From assembly GCA_964017235.1 (NCBI GenBank), contig OZ024934.1, forward strand, positions 79,016,706 through 79,080,705: a stretch of DNA of 64,000 bases, read 5' to 3'. A program made the translations under genes and the position numbers. Each line of letters opens with the position of its first letter. Position 1 is the stretch's first letter. The notes beneath the pieces were generated by a model. It was not told the origin of the DNA, made no database searches, and saw nothing but the letters and a program-made list of their open reading frames with translations. Positions 23,401 to 31,499 of this stretch are shown piece after piece. Source of the DNA: Sabellastarte sp. h YS-2021. Lineage: Eukaryota; Annelida; Polychaeta; Sabellida; Sabellidae.

Positions 23401-26400
23401 TATTTGTGGGGGTTTTTTATCGGCAATTGCAAAAATAATTAGAAATATGCTTTATTCTTTAAAATTGAATTCATGCAATAACACGTATAGGTTTACACAT
23501 CATTTGTCAATAAAGATCTAGCAAAATCTTAAGTGCTTTGAGCTATAAGTTTAGTTGAAGCATGTTTTGTAACAGTTGTTAGATTAACCTATTAATAAAT
23601 AACACTGAGATTTTAAAAATAATGCAGTTAAATAAAGTTATAGTTTAAGCTTAACCTAAACTCATTTTTTTGTAAAGAGATGTGTCACAGGGGGAAACAT
23701 GGAACAAGCTGAATAAGTAATAAAACATTGGTCTGAATCATCAATAAAGTAACTGATCACAAGTTTTAAAACTATAGATGGTATGTTCTATTTATCATAT
23801 AAATCCTATTATGTACTGGTTATAAGACAATTTATCTGCTATAATTTGACCAATTGCCCACTCCTCATATGTACCAATTCCGAGCACACGCTGGATTTGA
23901 TTTACACTCATATCCACTGGTTCCCTGTTGACAAATGTTGTCTATTCGGTGATTTATTGTTGTTCACTACATTTTACATGACATTTGTTTCACAAATTAA
24001 ACCAATAGAAAAATAAGCTAAGATAAATAGTTCAATAGACCATGTTTGAAGTTTGTCACAAAAATATATACAAATATCTAGGTCACTGACATAGGCTCCC
24101 ATTGAGTTGGTGTAAAAGGAAATATTCACCCTATCCCAGAATAACCCAGGGTACAGCTTAAGCTTGCCCAGAAAAGCCTTCCGTTGGTATAATCTGTTAG
24201 AGTCCATTTTAAATCCCAGGGGATATTCTGGGCTAGACCCAAGTATACAACGTCTGATATTATACACAGGTACGGGTTAGGCTAGCACAGACTTTCCCCA
24301 GATTTATTTTGGCCCACCCCATTATAATCTGCAAGGCGTAAATAAGATCAATCCAAAATATACCCCCAGGTGACATATCAACCAAGCAACTTGATAATTG
24401 ATATTGATTATAAACTGATTAACAAAAAGTCAGGGCCCAACCATGAACCACTGGGTTAGCTGCTGACATTTCACAAAACCACAGTAACAGCAGTAGCATT
24501 AAAATTATCCAGTGACGTGCACAGTACATGTGCATGCAGTAACGAGGGCTCAAATACAAGAGTGGTGAACAAGTTAGACATATAAGACGCTTTTAGCACC
24601 TGTGTGAGATGTGGTACCTGGATATGTATAAATATGTGTAATATGTATTTGGCAAATGCTGATAGAAGAAATTGTATTGTATATTAGATAACAGAAATAT
24701 AGAAACATTTTATTAATATAACTAAGAATATATTTTTTGTTCAATAATGAAAAAATCAAATGTTTTGATCATTAGTTAATCAGATATGTGGTTAGGAATT
24801 TCCCCATGGTAACCTGTAATTGTGGTTCCCAGAGGCAATGAGAACAATTAAAAACATTTCTGACAAGGTTGGGCTAATTTTCAAATGCTAGCACTTTATT
24901 ATTTAGAATTTAGAGAATAGACACACATGCAAATCATTTAGAACTACAGGCTCGGTTAGCATCTCTTTCAAGCATTTGCTTCTTGTGCCCGATCCTACAC
25001 AGAATTATTTAATGTTCCATTTGAAAGCTACTGTATAATAAACAAACTAATCATTTCCACCTCAAGAGAAAGATTATAGACCTAACATTGCATTATGGCC
25101 CGGGGGTTACTCTGGCTTGTTGCACCGGTACTAACTAACCTATACTTTTAACATTATGTCAAAGGATCCGTTTATGGGAACATCAATGTTCATTGTGCTT
25201 CATAAAATTACTTGACTACTAAAATAAATGGTTTTAATAAAGTCAATGTCTTTAAGTTGTAACGTTCTTATAGATTTCAGTCCACAAAATTATGTTATTT
25301 TGAACAAAGCTGTTTTATTATTTTAATTCTCAATTATAGAAAGGTATCAATGCTGTTATAGCTCTCAGAAGGATGGGTTATGACTTGCAGAGGATTGTCA
25401 AGTAAGTCAACTTATTTAGTTGTAAGATGGTGTACAATCTTTTAAACAAATTTTCAGTCTTTAAGGAGTTGTCAGTCATGTAGAACGTGTCACCTTCTTT
25501 CTTAAATTAGCATGTTTAACAATTACTACTTTATGTGACGCAATTTATACATTGTGTAAAATATTGCAGCTATAACAGTAATTTGTTTTGTTTTATCACC
25601 CATTAAACGGGAATATTTTTTTGTAATTTCATGCTAAAAGTAAGTTTACGGTGTTGGAACTAAAGAAAGACACAACTTTATTCACAACCATTCTTGAGAA
25701 TGTTTGCATAATGTTTTTGCATTGGTTATAGCAGAAATAGGCATAAGATCTTATACTAACTGTATCAACATACAATACGAATGTACATTCTTTAATATAT
25801 CTTTTGTATGTTACTATATTGTAGCACTAACCTAGCTGACAATCCTGATCTGAAAACCATCCTTCCACCAAAACCCAAGATGGTGCATGTGGGCCAGTTC
25901 TTCAACAAAGGCAAGGAGAACTTCATCAGAAAAGATAAAGTGTTTAATGCCATAATGAATAAGTGTGACAAGCAAAAAGATCAAGCATGTGTCAGTCTAA
26001 AGACATCCAGTCTCGCAGTAAAAGGATCTAGTACCAAACAGACTGCGAATGGTGGATCTGACAATAAAGGCACTACCTGCCCAGTTGTTAAAGGTGTTAG
26101 TAAATTTGGTTCAACCATTGACAAGAAACCAGAAGAGAAGCCTACTCTAGGGAGGTTTGGTTTGAACAAGAATGGTCTAAGAAAAGTTGGATTTGGAGGC
26201 TGTGTAAAAGACATGGCAGATAGATTAGACAATGGTGGCACCACTGATAAATGTGACAATGGGGTGGCTATGGTAAAGAACAATGTGAAAAAGACCCAAG
26301 GTCTCGATAATAAGAAACCAAAACAGCCTCCCAATGCCTGTGACAATGTTAAACCTGTACAAAAGGATAGTCTTAAAGTAAATATCAAGAAAGGACCATC

Positions 26401-27088
26401 TTTAAATAAAAATTTAAACCAGTCTCACCAGTTTCCAAAACTGAACAGAAATGTGCTCATATTTGAGAAAGGTGCAAACCATCATACTGATAGTAACAGT
26501 AGCATCAAAACAGACAGTGAGCTCAGTACAGATGGTATGGACAGTCACAATACAAGTACTACCAGTGAAGACTGTATGTCCATAAGCACCATCAGTGAAG
26601 ATGGGGACATTAGTATCACTGTACCATCTCTAGACTCCTCCCTTGATGCCTCATCTCCTCCCATTGTTGATAACTGTAGAAACCGAGTGTCTCAGAAACG
26701 TACATCAAGCGGTGCTAGCTACAGCTCAGATAGCTCAGACTCTGTAAGAGACGAGAACAAGAATAAGGTAGATCACAATAAAATGAAAGTCTTAGCACCC
26801 CAGTCTCCACCAACTCCACCTCCAATGTCCATACTGGAGAGGATCAAAGCTTTTGAAAATTCAGAGTTCTCTAAACCTCCCATACCCCCAAAGCCAGAAG
26901 AGATGAAGTTCAAGGTCAAGGAGATGCCCTTCCACCCAAAACGATGGCATAAAGGTAATGATCGATATGTGGTGGTGAACAGATTGCAAGATGCTCTGAA
27001 GTTTTTCACAGTTGAAGATCAAAGAGAACTTATATCTAGTGGTTACAGTAGAAGTCGTGAAAACAGCCCCAAAGTAACACCGGTTTAG
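8246..27088 (+). CDS. Myosin light chain kinase-like Ser/Thr kinase, C-terminal six exons (partial gene)
   Basis: Six + strand exons (8246-8445, 10282-10434, 20673-20718, 23034-23114, 25340-25401, 25825-27088) join in phase into 601 codons plus TAG. Seen: PEN of the catalytic loop at residues 1-3, DFG at 18-20, an activation segment reading LFGTPEFMAPE (34-44), DMWSIGVICY, SPFMGD, the HPWL end of the C-lobe, then a basic, Trp-containing segment RRKWQKGINAVIALRRM (about 156-172) that matches MLCK calmodulin-binding/autoinhibitory segments. Known for the family: Ca2+/calmodulin relieves autoinhibition and the kinase phosphorylates myosin regulatory light chain in the actomyosin cytoskeleton. 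The ATP-binding N-lobe and the H-x-D catalytic Asp must lie in exons upstream, not recognised here. The tail (about 181-601) is Ser/Lys/Pro-rich and lacks the telokin-like Ig domain of vertebrate MLCK. Alternatives: another DAPK/MLCK-family kinase; the CaM segment favours MLCK. Confidence 0.9.
8830..9914. repeat. Degenerate acceptor-like repeat units in kinase intron
   Basis: Irregularly spaced units of the form ttccacttgcaggtctgtac followed by atcctta/attag (for example near 8878, 8978, 9050, 9114, 9766, 9810 and 9880) look like old, diverged relatives of the exact 46-bp array at 9915-10281. Between about 9170 and 9720 lies a separate dispersed repeat. Confidence 0.55.
9170..9720. repeat. 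Dispersed repeat, family 4
   Basis: Shares blocks such as aatcgggaattgaatttt, cccatcggaaacagttt and aaacctatcgg with 41513-41720, 45590-45790 and 59930-60430. It is non-coding; its class was not recognised. Confidence 0.5.
9915..10293 (+). repeat. 46-bp tandem array duplicating the 3' splice site of kinase exon b
   Basis: Unit starts (the G after cag/tag) fall at 9960, 10006, 10052, 10098, 10144, 10190, 10236 and 10282, exactly 46 bp apart. Each unit ends tttccacttgcag or a one-base variant and continues gctgtctggcct, which is the first 12 bases of the real exon (gctgtatggccc in the 10190 unit). The 10190 copy has lost its AG (ccg); the other six upstream copies keep cag or tag. The real site at 10281 uses tag. 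Confidence 0.95.
10282..10434 (+). CDS. MLCK-like exon b (C-lobe)
   Basis: The acceptor ttgtag ends at 10281 and the donor gtaagc starts at 10435. The exon is 153 nt and completes the split Leu codon, reading LSGLSPFMGDQDGDTL and on to AKDFIEKLLIVDK, typical CaMK/MLCK C-lobe helices. Its first 12 bases are repeated seven times upstream at exact 46-bp intervals, each copy preceded by an acceptor-like sequence. Confidence 0.92.
10830..10970. repeat. Repeat end with ggcggaggtatgcactctct motif
   Basis: A short block ending ggcggaggtatgcactctct, preceded by attgcgccaaaaatac and gattttgcatcaaatttt-like sequence. A related aacctccgccaag block occurs at 44048. I take it as the 3' end of a retroposon family; the class is unproven. 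Confidence 0.45.
11797..11950 (+). repeat. tRNA-derived SINE, family 3
   Basis: Contains a B box, gggttcgactccc, in cacctctgtatgggttcgac, then cccacaagtggccatgctta, cctgtcctaatatgaccctg and a tttgacctttaaat end. The same blocks occur at 34564, 37860 and 57240. Confidence 0.75.
12168..12666. repeat. MITE-like element with gagtttgagattgagttt ends
   Basis: The left end caaactcagtctcaaactca is an inverted copy of the right end tttgagtttgagattgag at about 12643-12660. The interior holds the GGCCGTTTCGAAAC cluster. It has no domain-bearing open frame. It lies just outside the retrotransposon's right end. Confidence 0.65.
12280..12400. repeat. Cluster of ggccgtttcgaaac motifs with an 18-bp perfect palindrome
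   Basis: ggccgtttcgaaacggcc at 12365-12382 is a perfect palindrome. Half copies or variants (ttggccgtttcgaagc, aagccgttttgaaacc, gttttgaaatggcc) surround it, which explains the repetitive peptide in the 75-codon frame on the - strand. Confidence 0.8.
12774..13315 (-). repeat. Retrotransposon terminal repeat B2
   Basis: 542 bp, apparently identical to 13819-14360 (offset 1045). It starts with the GAC trinucleotide at the element's outer edge. On the - strand an AATAAA signal (12822-12817) lies about 45 bases before the end. It contains a dense cluster of AGGTCA/TGACCT motifs at 12987-13188. Confidence 0.93.
13316..13572 (-). other. Unique GC-rich spacer between B2 and A2
   Basis: 257 bp not found in the left copy of A. 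It contains a potential hairpin, ttggcgca (13464-13471) with tgcgccaa (13497-13504), and a C-rich ccccaccccaccccc loop. A 112-codon frame crosses it on the - strand but has no recognisable domain. Confidence 0.7.
13573..13821 (-). repeat. Retrotransposon internal repeat A2
   Basis: 249 bp, apparently identical to 19409-19657 (offset 5836). It shares the GAC at 13819-13821 with repeat B1, marking the recombination junction. Confidence 0.93.
13819..14360 (-). repeat. Retrotransposon internal repeat B1
   Basis: 542 bp direct copy of B2, directly downstream of the recombinase gene. It carries the same half-site cluster (14032-14233) and an AATAAA on the - strand (13867-13862), so it can supply the 3' end of the gene transcript. 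Confidence 0.93.
14406..15422 (-). CDS. Retrotransposon tyrosine recombinase
   Basis: 338 codons, ATG at 15422-15420. Seen: an N-terminal helical SAM-like region (about 20-120), then the catalytic core with Arg I in FGFFRLSNL (R165), a probable beta-hairpin Lys in LLLKWSKTIQ (K200 or K203), the HxxR box HAFRR (H283, R286), HGTW (H306, W309) and the nucleophile Tyr in VWRYI (Y317). This is the R-K-H-R-H/W-Y set of the phage integrase family. In YR retrotransposons it integrates a circular DNA copy without duplicating the target. The start overlaps the RT stop as ATGA, so coupled reinitiation is likely. The frame is intact with all key residues present. Confidence 0.95.
   Translation of the reverse strand: MKLWLQMLYFVFSENDACTEYARKASVRTRSAFRPTTAKCYNMLFRSFVAFCLFTKVNLSKVSVSVVLSYLEFLVENEVSVKMVMNHVSAIRAMSILYDLPHEAWRQPKVGYFIKALKLHRPMVLTKRNIIDIKTLKRMVASCHRFPHADVFKAVFLTAFFGFFRLSNLAPHAITEFDSTRHFTGGDVFFLKNEAQLLLKWSKTIQYRDEYRMVTIPKLGASPICPYRALKKIMALYNPGHNEPLFQVQTAAGWQVLTDTRIRKTLSKINLAIGLPSNFYTFHAFRRSGASLAYDLDIPVKEIKEHGTWASECVWRYIRPAATAGDQVARVFKRTLHS
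15419..17734 (-). CDS. Retrotransposon reverse transcriptase and RNase H
   Basis: The open frame covers 771 codons from 17734 and stays open another 47 codons upstream, back to a TAG at 17878-17876; no Met occurs before the ATG at 17587-17585 (residue 50). Residues 1-200 look disordered. The RT domain spans roughly 290-560, with catalytic Asp in FKVDVSRAF (D403) and YIDDFLG (D468, D469). RNase H follows, with D626 in LQLDACLTG, E658, D683 in VKCDNDA and the closing GRDNTVADLLSRW. It makes the DNA copy from element RNA. No protease or methyltransferase was seen. The upstream gene is in the same frame, separated by TGA and TAG, so the start mechanism is uncertain. Confidence 0.93.
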   Translation of the reverse strand: MFYSKKVTPSEVESLLVRPLQHSFKSHRIRDLQRGVRSYADVVRGNQITMNQNSVNNNITSFGMKDSNNVGSCQKSRFQVRKLHNEVPSQDNKNATIGVEATMQDTMVINRGVSLAPRTMGIASEEVAIKNNSSEVTKSTPPNDGFVSQEYCQTPIDGQRLIFDIKNTESDKFINSIIYNYQSKVTGPTLCKAYDLWNAQSKVKFGFIPLTDPIMPTQKTVSEVQCTDPIQLHEEVKKYDLPNYLGARIPVPTQLNIHAWETMLQGYWDEQLLECLKFGFPLGFNRPCTLKHDKENHRSAVLFPEHVTKYIEEEQKFGAIIGPFENSPIKNLHYSPFMTRDKPNSENRRVILDLSWPRGESVNAGVEKNGYMGSDFKLTFPTIDDLTQELVKIGKGAHIFKVDVSRAFRHLNADPRDYDLLGVNWGVTFIDTRIPFGSRHGSQFFQRTSDAVRHVMRLRDVNVINYIDDFLGYGTPSVARASFDALVDVMTQLGLTISKTKLVEPTTKAVCLGILVDTVEGTVAIPPEKLGVVREMVKEWKGKKWCTKRQLQSLLGTLLYVHKCVKPARYFLNRMLTTLRRVSNPARVELDQDFHRDLRWFDKFLPLYNGVSMYHYAKSKSVLQLDACLTGLGGRWGNFVYHLPIERGYANLDIVHLEMVNIVMALRLFARFWSGTTILVKCDNDAVVKVLSAGKARDPFLGACARNVWYIAALADIDLQYEHILGRDNTVADLLSRWQFTQENVIQLQQFIENPVWLPVSINMMEVDYSL
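17900..19001 (-). CDS. Retrotransposon Gag-like protein (frame broken near the start)
   Basis: The main frame runs from about 18970 to TGA at 17902-17900 (356 codons if opened at a GTG). Seen in order: an acidic Ser-rich N terminus, a Gln-rich coiled-coil-like segment QQILQQLEKVNRRLDKVEDR (about 64-83), a His/Lys-rich patch, an SDSSRSSSESSDEE stretch, a helical core, and a C-terminal Cys/His array (CKQFQTGVCVHSKDH then HLCSFC and HAEKDC) that fits a nucleic-acid-binding zinc module. The first ATG in this frame is about 39 codons in. A better ATG at 19001-18999 opens a frame with CWKCGGRHH but shifts out at a run of eight C (18954-18947). Role inferred: RNA packaging. Confidence 0.8.
19002..19408 (-). 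other. Retrotransposon 5' leader
   Basis: About 400 bases between A1 and the Gag-like gene. Only short open frames were seen (62 codons or fewer). It is presumably the untranslated leader of the element RNA. Confidence 0.6.
19409..19657 (-). repeat. Retrotransposon left terminal repeat A1
   Basis: 249 bp, the copy of A2 at the element's 5' end on the - strand. It begins with GTC (GAC on +) at 19657. A TATAAA lies at 19532-19527 on the - strand and may help start element transcription (weak evidence). Confidence 0.93.
19658..20311. other. Kinase intron 2, 3' part
   Basis: Host flank resumes with ttttcatccctatagaactc. It is AT-rich with short open frames only; nothing else was seen. Confidence 0.6.
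20312..20522. repeat. MITE-like element, copy 2
   Basis: Ends tagccttgcttagggctc and gagcctttaacaaggctagg are inverted repeats. The interior matches 5160-5415 (cataaagcactcatacatgt, cattatctgaactgaaaat). At 211 bp it is shorter than copy 1. Confidence 0.75.
20673..20718 (+). CDS. MLCK-like exon c (46-nt micro-exon)
   Basis: The acceptor gtctag ends at 20672 and the donor gtaagt starts at 20719. The frame reads KKRMTALQCLEHPWLK, the R-x-T-A-x-x-x-L-x-HPWL signature that closes CaMK-type kinase domains. It is separated from exon b by a 10.2-kb intron that carries the retrotransposon. Confidence 0.9.
21600..21680 (+). repeat. tRNA-like SINE head fragment
   Basis: tggtcacttgtcactgacat, then a near-consensus B box, ggttcgaacc, at 21655-21664. 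It is truncated and not a cloverleaf tRNA gene. Confidence 0.5.
22268..22571 (-). repeat. tRNA-derived SINE, family 2
   Basis: Close copy of 2551-2858. On the - strand the A box is tggcctagtggg and the B box is gggttgaaaccca. The + strand end reads gtatttatactcagcacaat. Confidence 0.8.
22587..22735 (-). repeat. tRNA-like SINE fragment
   Basis: On the - strand: ttgccacgtggttaacagat (A-box-like) and cttgggtttgtatccag (B-box-like) about 40 bases later. It lies directly beside the family 2 copy. Confidence 0.45.
23034..23114 (+). CDS. MLCK-like exon d (autoinhibitory region)
   Basis: The acceptor ttttag ends at 23033 and the donor gtgagt starts at 23115; 81 nt, phase 0 on both sides. It encodes 27 residues ending LKHFVYRRKWQ, the start of the autoinhibitory and calmodulin-binding segment. 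In vertebrate MLCKs the corresponding stretch also carries a basic cluster followed by KWQK. Confidence 0.9.
23115..25339. other. Kinase intron 4
   Basis: 2.2 kb, AT-rich, with open frames of up to 97 codons that lack recognisable domains. A patch at 24130-24245 has paired ctatcccagaataaccc and ggatattctgggctag sequence, possibly an eroded small inverted-repeat element. Confidence 0.6.
25340..25401 (+). CDS. MLCK-like exon e (calmodulin-binding helix)
   Basis: The acceptor tatag ends at 25339 and the donor gtaagt starts at 25402; 62 nt. It encodes KGINAVIALRRMGYDLQRIV, the second half of the basic amphipathic calmodulin helix. The Trp anchor is in exon d, so the calmodulin site is split across an intron. 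Confidence 0.9.
25402..25824. other. Kinase intron 5
   Basis: 423 bases, AT-rich; nothing else seen. Confidence 0.8.
25825..27088 (+). CDS. MLCK-like terminal exon (disordered, proline-rich tail)
   Basis: The acceptor attgtag ends at 25824 and the frame runs 420 codons to TAG at 27086-27088. After TNLADNPDLKTILPPKPK the product is Lys/Asn/Ser/Gly-rich and looks disordered. A Ser/Thr/Asp-rich acidic zone lies near residues 410-490. Proline-rich runs reading QSPPTPPPMS and SKPPIPPKPEE resemble SH3 ligands (PxxP with a flanking Lys). The last 60 residues are more ordered (PFHPKRWHKGNDRYVVVNRLQDALKFF would fit a short folded or helical end) and finish SRSRENSPKVTPV. No Ig/telokin domain is encoded here. 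The open frame continues 17 bases upstream through the acceptor, but phase with exon e fixes the splice. Confidence 0.9.
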
Positions 27089-29339
27089 CATATGGATATA
27101 TTTGTGTTTTACATATGTTTACCGGTCGGATGCCTACATGGAAAACATTCGTTTCCACAGTTACAGGATACAAAAGATAATATTTTCATTAACTGTAATG
27201 CAGTGGGGATGGGGGAAAGTGTGATATATCTTTCCATATTTTGTTGCTTTCTTATGGCTCAAAAACTGAGATCTATATGGATAGTTGAAGTTTGAACCTA
27301 TACTGTAGAGGTTCTACATTCCAGATAAGTGAACTGGAAAAGACAATTACTATCCGAGTACGTTAGTGATGACCTTAAGGTACATGTAGAAATTCAAAAG
27401 TCACAAATCCTGGAGAGCATGGTATATATACTACTTAAAGCTAGCTTATGATAAAACTATATAAAAAAAACAAGTTTACAGAATTAATTGCACACATTAA
27501 GTGTGAAAAGCACTTGCAGAATGGGATGTATAGTTAGACATAGTGTGAGAATATTAGAATTATCTTTTGACTTTTAATGTTAATAAATGATAAAAGCATT
27601 CCCAGGAGAGTGCATGCAATTATTTATTGCAATATATATACAGATTTTAAATATATCTTCATTTATTTATATATAAATGTGAGTGTGTGCTTGGAAAATG
27701 TTTCAATATAAAACAATATGTACCTTTAGTAGGATTTTTGGTGTATATTATAAGTTTTCCTTGGTTTCATCCCAGATTCTATGAATGCTATAGTAATACC
27801 TTTTTATTGTTGCATTTGTTTGTGGTTGTGACCTATGTTTACATAATTATGTTCTGTTAATATTACTCTTAAACTTGTATAGAAAGACTGTATCTCTAAA
27901 CTTGGCTATTGCTGGATAGTGTAGCAGGAAAAATAGCCATTGAGCATTAATTTAGCAAATACACTTGGCTGGTGACACTAAAATTTGGTTTAAAATTATC
28001 ATTATTTTTACCGTTTTAAAGTATGTGCATATATGGAGTATTTAATAAGCTGTGGACAACTAACAAGCCTGACTGATATTTACTGGTCATTTTATTTTAT
28101 GACCAAATATTGATGTTAGTTGATCTTTTTTCCAGGAGGAATAGCCCACTGGTGGCTGTGTATAAACCAAAGAAATATAGAAAAATTAAAATATATAAAA
28201 CTAATAGTTATCTTCTGGCTCCCTTTGTGACAAGTTATACTTGTGTTGTGGTATTCACACTTCCGCGATAACCCCCCACTACCCACCCAACCCACCCAAT
28301 CAACCTCCGTTTCAAAACAGGTCTCCAAAGTCTGACTTTGTGTCATACAATTTTATATTTGTGTTGAATATTAAAATTTCTTAAAACCTATCAAAGCAAA
28401 AACCCAAAGGGTGTAGTTTTGGGGTCTACTTAGTGTATATTCGTCTTTATTTTTCTTCTTCCTTCTTTATTTATCCAAATTATATCCCTGAGACAACTCC
28501 ACCATGATGTTAGAATTTCAGAACATTGTTGAACAGTGACGTCACAACTTAAAATATTAACAATATACCATTTTATACTACATTTGTCAGGTTTCATTTG
28601 ACAGTATCAAGATGTTCTCTCATGGCTAATGATTACTGGCACATTTGCTGCTAAAATTATTTATATTTTAAAAGGATAAAAATGCGTGGGAATAAGAAAT
28701 TGTATTTTTAATTGACAGAGAATTTTAAGAATATCAAAAGTAATAATATCAAATGGGATAAGATAGAGTTGCACAAGATGTATTGGTATTTTGCCGGGAA
28801 AACTGTTATAAAAATACACTTTTTGTTGCATTTATGAAAAAAATTGCTTATTCTAAGGAATGTTTTTCTTATTCTTATCATTTTTTGGTCGAGAAGTAAT
28901 GTCTTTTTTCTTATTCTAAGAATTCTTGTGTATAGGTATGCCCAACGTCTAAGCAATGTCTTAGAATTACAGCTATTTTAAGAATAAAAATGTTGGACCA
29001 TTTTGGAGGAGTTCAAACCTGACAAAGGGTGTGAATATACAAGTTTAAAAGTATCCAAAACATACAATATTTTGTTGTTGTAACTTTTTTGTTTGTATTT
29101 TTTTTTCTTTCTGGAGTGTCACAATGGAGTCAATTCTTGATATATATATATTTTACTGATTCGTGTTTTTTTAAACTGTGATATTTATTGCATATTTAAA
29201 GAAAGAACACTTAATACTTTTTGTTGTATATAATATGCAAGGGATATGTGGTGATGTACATAATCCAGTTATATAGAATAGAATTTTGGATCGATGGATC
29301 ACTGATCGTAATTTCTTATGTATCTTAAACAAGAGCACC
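27089..29339 (+). other. Kinase 3' untranslated region and downstream DNA
   Basis: No domain-bearing frame. AT-rich with several candidate polyadenylation hexamers; none can be chosen by reading. A C-rich strand at 28282-28297 gives a four-tract G-quadruplex motif on the - strand. Confidence 0.5.
28282..28297 (-). other. G-quadruplex motif
   Basis: The - strand reads gggtgggttgggtggg: four G3 tracts with loops of 1, 2 and 1 bases, an optimal intramolecular quadruplex pattern. It lies about 1.2 kb past the kinase stop codon, on the strand opposite to the mRNA. Confidence 0.85.
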
Positions 29340-29575
29340 CAGAGAGCACGGGCCTCTGCCAAGGCATGTAATTACAAGTAAAGGGGACAATCCGGATTTT
29401 TTTTTGTATCCAGCTGGTGATCCGGATCAGTCTCAAAATTTATTGGGTTCTAAGTTGGGCCAAGACCCATCTTCTGATTGTTTTCATCGTAGTGTTTGTG
29501 TAATCTTACTAACAATCAAACAGACAAACAGAAAAAAATGGTCTTGGAAATAAGACCTCCTTGGCAGAGGTAATT
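29340..29575. repeat. Dispersed LINE-like 3' repeat
   Basis: Contains tggtgatccggatcagtctc, gggccaagacccatcttctg, a caaacagacaaacagaaaaa run and cttggcagaggtaatt. Related blocks occur at 2290, 5990 and 44045. The two ends (aagagcacccagagagc and gacctccttggcagagg) suggest a near-complete short copy. Confidence 0.5.
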
Positions 29576-29579
29576 AATT

Positions 29580-31410
29580 AAAACCACACTTTTCCTTTGA
29601 GTTTAATAAAGATTTATTTTTAAGGTGAAATACCCCTGTTCCACTGTTATGAGTTTCCCTCCCTGCTGTCCTGATTATGCTGTTCCATGCTTAATTCTTC
29701 TTAGTCATACGATCAATCCTCTCCAATGTGAAGGTTGGGAGTGTTACGGCAATAGCTGCAAATGCTCATAGAAAATATTTGACACATTCAAAAACCATTA
29801 CAAATGAGACATAGTACGGGGGGGACAGACTTTTTAAGCTTCACCGTTTATTTGGTCTCTTTTCAGTGATATAACCTACATTGCCCTCTCCTTTCATGAT
29901 ATGACTAAACATCTTGTTAAAATGGAACTGAGTGACCATTTCCCCAGGGGCAGATTAATCTATGAGTCAACCAATTTAATCCTTAACAGACATTGGGACT
30001 TGGGGTTGTGAGTGATCTTAAAGAATCATGGCCATCAAAAGCAGGTCATAGACGCCAATGATTCCAAACATGCATCAATCTTTTCATTCAAGATAAATAT
30101 CATCTGTTTTGTTAAGTTATTCTGCCATTTTTCTACATGATCATTCATGACAGACATCCACGTTTACAATTAAAGAAAACACAAACAAAAGCGCATTTAA
30201 AAAAACTTGTGAAAGTGGGACGGCAGCATAAGGAAACACTTTAAATAAAACTGAGGAGAATAGAATCAGGGTTGGTGATTGGCAAATTGATAGTGGGTGT
30301 TCAGGCAAAAAAAAAAACTTGAACAAAACAGAATATTTCATAAGATATATAGACTAAAACTTAAGCCCTATGGACACTCTCAGAGATGCCAACAAATCAA
30401 ATATGCTACAATAACATAGTCGAAACCGATATGCCATACCTTGTCTGAGTGTGTGCCAATGACAAAATGATACAACAATTCTTATTCTTATTTCTTGGAA
30501 GTAATTTCTCTGGGATCTGTGTGTGTCATCAGCACATATAAAACAGAATGTTACAACTAAAGTCTCGATAACTGCCTTAGTTATTGTCCAGTTTTTAAAT
30601 ATATGTTTTCTCCATTTGATTCAATAAAAAGAGGTCATGGATTGGAGCATATTGTTCCGGATCATGCCAGATTAGTGCTTGGGAGCAATAACTCTATTTA
30701 GCTATTCTTGTATATTCCTGTCCTGATATTTATCTGATATTTATGTATCAACTGCTGATACCTTTTGTTATCTGGGGGTAAAACAAGAATTGGTGTTGAC
30801 CATTGGTAATCAGGATTGGCCAATATCTGGCATTTGGAAGTAGTTCAAACAATATCAATTGATACAGTTGAGTCTATGCCAGTGGTCAGTAAAATTTGCC
30901 TCTGAGGTGGGTGATCAGATAAAAACAGAAAATACAGGAGGTTATGTGAGATATATAGGTTAAATAAACTATTCAGAACCAACAATTAATATACTTGCTT
31001 CATTGACTGTTTATCAGTGGGAAAGGTTATTTATAATTTTCTTGTCCTTCTGAAAGTATGACCTTTTGTTTTAACATGCTTTATTCAAATCACTTTTCTC
31101 ATGAAAAGGTGCTAACAGTTTTATAAAAGATCTATTGTTATTTAAGGCAATGCCACTCAGAAATAAATGTAGTTTCGGTTTTATTTTAAAGAATATTTTG
31201 AAGTTATAAATTTGACAAGGGAAAATATATTTCATTATGGTAGGTTTTCTAGATTTCTCATAAGGTTGTTACCCTTTGTTTTTTTTTCTGACCCTAACTT
31301 TAAATGTTTATGATATAAATTTTAGCCGCATTATGTATTGGAATATTTGTGCAAAAAAAAAAGAGAAATAAAATTTTATTGCCTACCTTTGTTGTTTCTT
31401 GTCTCTTCAT
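29580..31410. other. Intergenic, no feature seen
   Basis: About 1.8 kb of AT-rich DNA with short open frames only; nothing else recognised. Confidence 0.6.
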
Positions 31411-31416
31411 ACCTAT

Positions 31417-31436
31417 TATATATATATATATATATT
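31417..31436. repeat. (TA)n microsatellite
   Basis: About ten TA units. Confidence 0.95.
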
Positions 31437-31499
31437 TCTTATACTGACTGATTCATTTTCATTCAACAAAGAATTTACTATATATTTAGTATACCGATA

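Noticed and set aside
25981..27091. - strand frames of 76-135 codons over the kinase tail exon
   Set aside because: Antisense shadows; the + strand exon is fixed by splice phase and kinase context.
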